In this document: positions 32,035 to 37,476 of the stretch, in pieces
Position numbering within the stretch: the first letter of the stretch is position 1
Layout: every line of letters begins with the position of its first letter
Translations under genes and position numbers: made by a program
Source of the DNA: Candidatus Poribacteria bacterium
GTDB taxonomy: Bacteria > Poribacteria > WGA-4E > WGA-3G
Length of the DNA stretch: 37,476 nucleotides
NCBI GenBank assembly: GCA_012270795.1
Contig: JAAXHO010000053.1
Span: 1-37,476, forward strand
Direction: 5' to 3'
Notes under the pieces: model-generated
Seen by the model: only the letters and a program-made list of their open reading frames with translations
Database searches by the model: none
What the model was told of the DNA's origin: nothing

Positions 32035-33633
32035 TTGCTACTTTCAATAGTTATTTTCTTACCACTGCTGGGTGTGATAGCGATTGCATTGTTTAGAGGT
32101 TTAGGAGCAAACGCTGTTAAATGGATCGCGCTTGGTATTGGTCTTCTCACTTTTATTATATCAATAGGACTTTACACCGGATTTGAGGTAGGAATTGATG
32201 GTTTCCAAACTGACACACAACTCTATCAAAAACTACCGTGGATTGAAGGTTTAGGAATAAGTTACCACATCGGTATTGACGGCATTTCGTTGTGGTTAGT
32301 GTTACTTACAACTTTCCTCACGCCAATATGTATCCTCGCCGCATGGAATTCTGTAGAGAAAGGTCTCAGCGGTTTCATGATGTCGCTCCTCGCGCTGGAA
32401 ACCGGCATGTTAGGCGTATTCTGTGCATTAGACCTATTCCTGTTCTTCGTGTTCTGGGAAGCAATGTTAATCCCGATGTATTTCCTCATCGGAATATGGG
32501 GCGGGGAACGTAGAATTTATGCCACCATAAAGTTTGTCCTTTATACAATGGCAGGAAGTGCGCTCATGTTAGTCGGTATTTTAGCACTCTACTTCCAAAA
32601 CGGCAACAGTTTTGATCTCGTAACACTAATAGAGGCTGGAGGAACATTTAAGCCTGCCATGCTCTTATTCCTTGCATTTTTCATCGCCTTTGCCATAAAA
32701 GTACCCCTTTTCCCCTTCCACACTTGGTTACCTGATGCACACGTTGAAGCTCCCACAGTCGGAAGTGTTATTCTTGCTGGTGTGCTGCTTAAAATGGGAA
32801 CGTATGGCATAGTCCGATTTTGCCTCCCACTTTTCCCACAAGCAGCAGCTGACGCGACACCGTGGATAGTTCCACTTGCCGTTATCGGTATAATTTACGG
32901 GGCATTAGTAGCAATGGTACAACCGGACCTGAAAAAGTTAGTTGCATATTCCAGTGTAAGTCACCTCGGTTTTGTTGTTTTAGGACTATTTTCGCAAAGT
33001 GATGCAGGTATACAAGGCAGCGTTATTCAGATGGTCAATCATGGGTTAAGCACAGGCGCGCTGTTTCTCTTAGTCGGTATGATATATGAACGTAGACATA
33101 GCAGAATGATCGTTGATTTCGGGGGGTTGGCAAAGAAAATGCCTATCTTCGCAACAATCTTTCTAATTGTAACGCTGTCATCCATCGGATTGCCTTATCT
33201 GAACGGATTTGTAGGCGAATTCATGATACTACTCGGTAGCTTTGTAGGCGGAGCATTCTCAAAATGGTACGTGGTCTTCGCAACAACGGGTGTCATTTTG
33301 GCAGCGGTCTATATGCTATGGATGTACCAACGTGTCATGTTCGGAACATTGGACAGTACCAATGAATCTTTGCCCGACCTGAATCCGCGCGAGATCGCTG
33401 TACTCGTGCCAATATTGCTGTTCATCGTCTGGATCGGGGTTTATCCAAAAACATTCATGGATCCCATGGAAAAGTCTGTTAACGAAGTTGTGGCAAAAGT
33501 AAAAGTAGAAGATGCTACTGAAACACCTGCAGAAGGGCAATTGATAATTGACAAAAAAGATAAAGATGCTGTTATTATGAAAGTCAAATCTGCAAACCTA
33601 CGATTGATTGAAGAGGAGGCACAGACAAAATAG
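32035..33633 (+). CDS. nuoM: NADH-quinone oxidoreductase subunit M
   Basis: NuoM is the second antiporter-like pump subunit. The 532-residue protein shows Glu in FVFWEAMLIPMYFLIGIWGG, Lys in FAIKVPLFPFHTWLPDAH and the second Lys in LLKMGTYGIVRF, then DLKKLVAYSSVSHLGFV. I use the TTG at 32035, since AAGGAG lies seven bases upstream and no ATG fits better. The C-terminal tail carries a Lys/Asp/Glu-rich extension (IIDKKDKDAVIMKVKSANLR) that is longer than in E. coli. The TAG stop overlaps the GTG of the antiporter gene. Confidence 0.96.
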   Translation: MLLSIVIFLPLLGVIAIALFRGLGANAVKWIALGIGLLTFIISIGLYTGFEVGIDGFQTDTQLYQKLPWIEGLGISYHIGIDGISLWLVLLTTFLTPICILAAWNSVEKGLSGFMMSLLALETGMLGVFCALDLFLFFVFWEAMLIPMYFLIGIWGGERRIYATIKFVLYTMAGSALMLVGILALYFQNGNSFDLVTLIEAGGTFKPAMLLFLAFFIAFAIKVPLFPFHTWLPDAHVEAPTVGSVILAGVLLKMGTYGIVRFCLPLFPQAAADATPWIVPLAVIGIIYGALVAMVQPDLKKLVAYSSVSHLGFVVLGLFSQSDAGIQGSVIQMVNHGLSTGALFLLVGMIYERRHSRMIVDFGGLAKKMPIFATIFLIVTLSSIGLPYLNGFVGEFMILLGSFVGGAFSKWYVVFATTGVILAAVYMLWMYQRVMFGTLDSTNESLPDLNPREIAVLVPILLFIVWIGVYPKTFMDPMEKSVNEVVAKVKVEDATETPAEGQLIIDKKDKDAVIMKVKSANLRLIEEEAQTK

Positions 33634-35123
33634 TGAAATCAAAACTCGCTTGTTGTATTATACTTTGTGTCATTTTAGCACTTACCCTATCCGTTTCAAT
33701 GGATAGCTTCGGGGCAGATGAAACACAGAATGGAGAAGCTACACACCACGGTGTAGACGGAGCAAAATTGCCTATCTGGAGTATCATTCCATTTGTCGGT
33801 ATCCTTCTATCAATCGCAATTCTCCCGCTTGTATTTGATTCCCACTTTCTGGTACACCACGGTGGAAAGATGTCATTAGTGTGGGCATTGGTTTTCGCAA
33901 TCCCATATCTTGCAGTTTTCAAAGGTGAAGCATTCTACGATATTCTCCATATTTACCTTTTAGACTATATACCGTTCATCATTCTGTTGTGGGGTTTGTT
34001 CACAGTTGCGGGAGGTATCCTCGTTCGCGGAACATTACGAGGCACGCCAGTTGTCAATACACTCTTATTGTTATTCGGTACTGTGATTGCATCATGGGTC
34101 GGAACCACAGGGGCATCAATGCTACTAATTCGTCCCTTAATCCGTGCAAATGAATATAGAAAGAATAAGGTACATCTGATTGTCTTTTTCATCTTTCTGG
34201 TCAGTAATATCGGTGGTTCATTAACACCCATTGGAGATCCGCCACTATTCCTCGGTTTCCTCCGTGGCGTGCCTTTCTTCTGGACAACAACCGCACTATT
34301 ACCGCACATGCTATTTATTAGTGTGATACTGATTGCGTTGTTCTTTATAATAGACACATTCTTCTTTAAACGGGAGGGTGGCACAGTCCCCGATGATGGA
34401 GTTAAAGAACCACTTCGTGTAGATGGACTATTCAACCTTGTTTTCCTACTCGGTATTATTGGGGCAGTGTTAATGAGTGGTAGTGTGGAGCAGCTCAAAG
34501 TCAGCATCCTTGGAATTGAGGTGGCGTGGGGTAGTATTTCCCGAGATCTAATTATTATCGTGATGGGGTTACTATCACTCCAATTCACACCCTTTAGTGG
34601 GGAATTACGTCAAACAAACGAATTCTCATGGGAACCAATTGAAGAGGTGGCAAAAGTTTTCGCCGGAATCTTTATGACAATTATTCCTGCTTTGGCAATT
34701 CTGAAAGCAGGAGAAAAAGGGGCATTAGCTGGATTAATTGGTGCAATGCAAGAACCATTTCACTATTTCTGGACTACAGGTATCCTCTCAAGTTTCTTGG
34801 ACAACGCACCGACCTATTTAACTTTCTTCAATACAGCACTTGGAAAATTACATCTTACTGAAGCAGATGTCCCAATGATTTTGACTGGACAATTAACCGA
34901 ACAACATCATCTTGATTTTATTAAACTGCTAATTAGTATATCTGTAGGAGCGGTATTCATGGGAGCATGTACCTATATCGGCAACGCACCAAATTTCATG
35001 GTCAAAGCAATTGCAGAACAGAGTGGAATCCGCATGCCGAGTTTCTTTGGATATATGCTCTGGTCAGTTGTTATACTGTTCCCGTTATTTGTAATTGTAA
35101 CTTTTGTGTTCTTATTAAAATAG
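33633..35123 (+). CDS. NhaD-type sodium:proton antiporter
   Basis: The 496-residue polytopic protein belongs to the ion transporter superfamily, NhaD-like. The diagnostic loop SNIGGSLTPIGDPPLFLGF appears around residues 186-210, with another discontinuous-helix region, LSSFLDNAPTYLTFFNTALG, in the second half. An N-terminal signal-like stretch (KLACCIILCVILALTLSV) ends near SFGAD. It would exchange Na+ for H+ across the inner membrane. GTG at 33633 overlaps the nuoM TAG, with GAGGAGG upstream. Placement inside the nuo locus suggests joint expression with complex I. Confidence 0.88.
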   Translation: MKSKLACCIILCVILALTLSVSMDSFGADETQNGEATHHGVDGAKLPIWSIIPFVGILLSIAILPLVFDSHFLVHHGGKMSLVWALVFAIPYLAVFKGEAFYDILHIYLLDYIPFIILLWGLFTVAGGILVRGTLRGTPVVNTLLLLFGTVIASWVGTTGASMLLIRPLIRANEYRKNKVHLIVFFIFLVSNIGGSLTPIGDPPLFLGFLRGVPFFWTTTALLPHMLFISVILIALFFIIDTFFFKREGGTVPDDGVKEPLRVDGLFNLVFLLGIIGAVLMSGSVEQLKVSILGIEVAWGSISRDLIIIVMGLLSLQFTPFSGELRQTNEFSWEPIEEVAKVFAGIFMTIIPALAILKAGEKGALAGLIGAMQEPFHYFWTTGILSSFLDNAPTYLTFFNTALGKLHLTEADVPMILTGQLTEQHHLDFIKLLISISVGAVFMGACTYIGNAPNFMVKAIAEQSGIRMPSFFGYMLWSVVILFPLFVIVTFVFLLK

Positions 35124-35148
35124 GAAATTGCAATTGTTTATTATTTAT

Positions 35149-35278
35149 TATTAATGTGAGTTTGATAATAGATATATGAAATTCATTTTGCATAAAATCT
35201 TATTCTCATAAGCCCGGTAGGTGCGGTTTCCTAACCGCACCTAGCCCAAAAATCTGATTTATCAAACTCACGTTATTA
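35149..35278. mobile_element. MITE-like element B with 20-bp terminal inverted repeats
   Basis: Left end 35149-35168 and right end 35259-35278 are inverted repeats matching at 18 of 20 positions (core GTGAGTTTGATAA). The 130-base element is non-coding. At its centre is an 11-bp inverted repeat (35218-35228 with 35233-35243) of the TAGGTGCGG type. The terminal sequence differs from element A1, so this is a second family carrying a similar palindrome. It lies between the antiporter gene and nuoN. Confidence 0.65.
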
Positions 35279-35340
35279 CAACTTGATGCTTGATGATACA
35301 CCTTTACTGCTATTTCGGAGTTTAAAAACGGAGGTTTTGA

Positions 35341-36819
35341 ATGCCTGATATTGATTGGTCACTGTTAATGCCACAGTTTGTCATCGTCGCAACGTTGTTG
35401 ATTGTCCTTGTCTTTGACATGTTTGATTCTATTTCCAAAAAGACGCATGCATGGATGACAATCGTCGGATCGGGGATTGCCTTATGGTCATCTATAAATC
35501 TACTAATTGCAGGCACAAATACAACCCAATTCCACGATATGTTCAGGATTGATAGTTATTCCCTCTTTTTCAATATTATCTTTCTCGTTTCAACCATTTT
35601 GGTAGCGTTATTCTCAATCAGTTATTTAGGGAGAGACGACAAAAAGCAGGGACCCTACTATCTACTTATTCTACTCGCAACACTTGGCATGATGTTAATG
35701 GCTGCTGGCAATGAACTGATTATCGTTTTCCTCGGCTTAGAACTGATGTCGCTATCGTTGTATGTGTTAGCAGGCTATTTCCGAGAAAGTCCAGCATCAA
35801 GCGAAGCGGGTATGAAATACCTACTGCTCGGCGCATTCGCAAGTGCATTTTTCCTCTACGGGATCGCACTGATTTACGGTGCCACTGGCAAAACCAACAT
35901 AGACGAAATATCAAACGTCCTCACCAATGCCAGTGTGAAGAACCCGCCGCTCCTTTTAGCAGGTATATTCCTACTCGTTGTTGGATTCGGTTTCAAAGTC
36001 GCTGTCGTGCCATTCCATCAATGGGCACCTGATGTTTATGAAGGTGCACCCACGACCATCGCTGCATTCATCTCAGCAGGTCCAAAAGCAGCGGGATTTG
36101 CTGCTTTTATCAGAATATTCACAGAGGCATTTCCGATCCTACATAGCGAATGGAGTGGGGTTATCATTCTTATCGCAATGCTAACGATGACGGTTGGAAA
36201 CGTCATCGCTATTGCACAAACAAACATCAAACGCATGCTCGCCTATTCAAGTATTGCACACGCAGGCTACGTGTTGATAGGCTTGGCAGCAGCAAGCAAT
36301 GCAGCAGTTAAAGGTGATGGTGTCTCCAGTGCAATGATTTATCTCCTTGTTTATTGTGTCATGAATATTGGGGCATTTGGTGCAGTAATCTTGGCAAAAA
36401 CTGCTGACGGTGAAAACTTGGTGATTTTCGATTACGCAGGACTCGGTTTCCGAAAACCTTTACTCGGCGGGTTCTTAACGTTAATGCTGCTGTCTCTGGC
36501 AGGTTTTCCACTTACTGCAGGATTTGTCGGAAAATTTTACATCTTCAAATCTGCGGTTCAAGCCGCTGTTCAACCAGATCCAGTCAACACTTGGCTTGTT
36601 TTACTCGTCATAGTCGGTGCAATCAACACCGCAATCTCAGCGTTCTACTACCTACGCGTTGTCGTCACCATGTATATGCGCGAACCAGAAGAAGAATTGG
36701 AGTTCAACACGTATCCCTCAACCTTAGTCATCGGATTAACTCTTGCAGCAATCGGTATCTTGCTTATCGGCATTTTGCCCTTCCTACTCCTTGATCCAGT
36801 ACAAAATGCTGTATTATAA
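35341..36819 (+). CDS. nuoN: NADH-quinone oxidoreductase subunit N
   Basis: NuoN is the third antiporter-like pump subunit, next to NuoK. In the 492-residue protein, Glu in VFLGLELMSLSLYVLAGYF, Lys in GFGFKVAVVPFHQWAPDVY and Lys in AFISAGPKAAGFAAF are retained, followed by TNIKRMLAYSSIAHAGYVL. ACGGAGG precedes the ATG. It is the last nuo gene, with a strong terminator about 65 bases downstream. It is separated from nuoM by the antiporter and element B. Confidence 0.97.
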   Translation: MPDIDWSLLMPQFVIVATLLIVLVFDMFDSISKKTHAWMTIVGSGIALWSSINLLIAGTNTTQFHDMFRIDSYSLFFNIIFLVSTILVALFSISYLGRDDKKQGPYYLLILLATLGMMLMAAGNELIIVFLGLELMSLSLYVLAGYFRESPASSEAGMKYLLLGAFASAFFLYGIALIYGATGKTNIDEISNVLTNASVKNPPLLLAGIFLLVVGFGFKVAVVPFHQWAPDVYEGAPTTIAAFISAGPKAAGFAAFIRIFTEAFPILHSEWSGVIILIAMLTMTVGNVIAIAQTNIKRMLAYSSIAHAGYVLIGLAAASNAAVKGDGVSSAMIYLLVYCVMNIGAFGAVILAKTADGENLVIFDYAGLGFRKPLLGGFLTLMLLSLAGFPLTAGFVGKFYIFKSAVQAAVQPDPVNTWLVLLVIVGAINTAISAFYYLRVVVTMYMREPEEELEFNTYPSTLVIGLTLAAIGILLIGILPFLLLDPVQNAVL

Positions 36820-36884
36820 TTGAAATACTACAACTCATAGAAAATCAATACACAACCTTAATGTCAGTATTATAGGTGTTATTA

Positions 36885-36911
36885 CCTAATAACTTGATAT
36901 TAGGGTTTTTT
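36885..36911 (+). terminator. Rho-independent terminator of the nuo locus
   Basis: CCTAATA (36885-36891) pairs with TATTAGG (36898-36904) around a six-base loop, followed by GTTTTTT. It marks the 3' end of the nuo locus. Confidence 0.75.
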
Positions 36912-37162
36912 GTTTGTAATGAATTGTGTGTAAAATTTTTATAGTAAAATTCTGCCCCAATATTCCAAATACACATTATAGTAAAGTCTATAATTATTTA
37001 TACATTTTGCACCTGTCTGATCTCCCCTCGCTTGCGGGGGATAAAGGGGGGTAGTCTTTCGTGTGTAAACTTAATTGTGGATTCTACTATCAACTTATTG
37101 GAAATCCCAATAACCAGACACCAAAACAAAACCATCATAACCCTACATAACGTATAATTTTG
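36912..37162. other. Non-coding stretch with a degenerate GC-rich repeat
   Basis: I see no gene here. CCCCTCGCTTGCGGGGG near 37025-37041, followed by AAAGGGGGG, is an imperfect hairpin-like GC-rich motif that stands out in AT-rich surroundings. It looks like a dispersed repeat fragment. Confidence 0.4.
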
Positions 37163-37275
37163 TACCATTTCTAATCGAAAAAACTCTTTCTTGTAGCACA
37201 AACTTTCGGCTTGTGTCCTAAAGAATGGCTGTGATAACAACCTTCCAATGAGACAATAATTTATAGAAATGGTAT
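37163..37275. mobile_element. MITE-like element A2, related to A1
   Basis: The left end starts TACCATTTCTAAT and the right end, read in reverse complement, starts TACCATTTCTA and continues into ATTGTCTCATT. Both match the ends of element A1 at 31778. The element is about 113 bases, non-coding and internally different from A1. Confidence 0.65.
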
Positions 37276-37297
37276 TTTACAAAAAAGTATCGCCAAA

Positions 37298-37423
37298 ATG
37301 ACAGACAAACAAATCAAAGAATACAAACCATCTGATAAGTCCAAAACCTATACAAAAATGCTCTACAAAAAAACGATAAAAAACGCATTTATGGTAAATT
37401 ATACAATTAATTCTACATTCTGA
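37298..37423 (+). CDS. Short ORF, possible gene fragment
   Basis: This 41-codon frame begins MTDKQIKEYKPSDKSKTYT, which loosely resembles the start of tyrosine-recombinase (arm-binding) domains, and then becomes Lys-rich. It ends three bases before the palindrome at 37426. It has no clear Shine-Dalgarno. I regard it as a possible 5' remnant. Confidence 0.2.
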   Translation: MTDKQIKEYKPSDKSKTYTKMLYKKTIKNAFMVNYTINSTF

Positions 37424-37425
37424 GT

Positions 37426-37467
37426 TGTAGGAGCGACCTTTGGTCGCGACCAAAGGTCGCTCCTACA
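37426..37467. repeat. Perfect 42-bp palindrome, dispersed repeat
   Basis: The two 21-base halves are exact reverse complements around a CGCG centre. The arm GTAGGAGCGACC and core GGTCGCGACC are shared with 31821-31865. It could extrude as a cruciform or form a long hairpin. Confidence 0.95.
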
Positions 37468-37476
37468 GAAGAGGTG

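Noticed and set aside
33965-34588. 207-codon antisense frame within the antiporter gene
   Set aside because: It is opposite conserved membrane-helix coding sequence. The Ser/Pro/Asn/Arg-rich translation is typical of antisense to hydrophobic genes.
35218-35243. Rho-independent terminator after the antiporter gene
   Set aside because: The stem is strong but the following bases (GCCCAAAAATC) are not a U-run, and the symmetry extends to terminal repeats of a MITE-like element.
1-37476. tRNA, rRNA or riboswitch
   Set aside because: Reading the intergenic regions, I saw no cloverleaf-like, rRNA-like or recognisable riboswitch core. I could not run covariance models, so small ncRNAs could be missed.

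Overview
The window looks like a chromosomal segment of an AT-leaning, Gram-negative-type bacterium with signal peptides, lipoboxes, a predicted outer-membrane barrel and a complex I locus. A complete-motif STT3-like protein, WD40 repeats, Uma2 and HicB-like genes, and palindromes built on a GTAGGAGCGACC-type core together suggest a sponge- or marine-associated lineage such as Candidatus Poribacteria. That placement is inference from gene content; no rRNA or marker phylogeny is possible here. Every gene I support is on the + strand.

Region 1 (1-2.4 kb) has a clear promoter, a TrkH potassium channel subunit and PdxH. Region 2 (2.4-8.4 kb) is accessory. It holds two tandem paralogs of unknown function whose 3' flanks are nearly identical, two near-consensus promoters in tandem, and a run of small anchored or secreted cysteine-rich proteins separated by hairpins. 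A 14-blade WD40 protein and a His/Met-rich outer-membrane-type protein follow. Region 3 (8.4-13.7 kb) looks like a protein-glycosylation locus: an STT3/PglB/AglB-like oligosaccharyltransferase, a GspC-like one-pass protein, a GT-C (ArnT/PMT-like) transferase broken by an exact 25-bp tandem duplication, and a decayed GT2 remnant.

Region 4 (13.8-36.9 kb) is a nuo (complex I) locus in the order A-B-C-D-E-F-G-H-J-K-L-M-N, with nuoI absent. It is broken up by non-nuo genes. A 47-aa membrane ORF lies between C and D. A VOC protein, a frameshifted lipoprotein, Uma2, a HicB-like protein and a small membrane protein lie between D and E. An AT-rich ORFan lies between F and G. Between L and M is a tightly coupled AAA ATPase / small nuclease-like protein / adenine methyltransferase / DUF5069 cassette plus a MITE-like element. 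Between M and N is a NhaD-type Na+/H+ antiporter plus a second MITE-like element. A terminator follows nuoN, then another MITE-like element and a perfect 42-bp palindrome at the right edge.

Working picture: nuoA-N would make the proton-pumping NADH dehydrogenase, with NuoI supplied from elsewhere if the complex is complete. The antiporter could connect it to sodium cycling. The L/M cassette is the best candidate for an undescribed system, possibly modification plus ATPase/nuclease defence. The STT3 locus is the second most interesting item.
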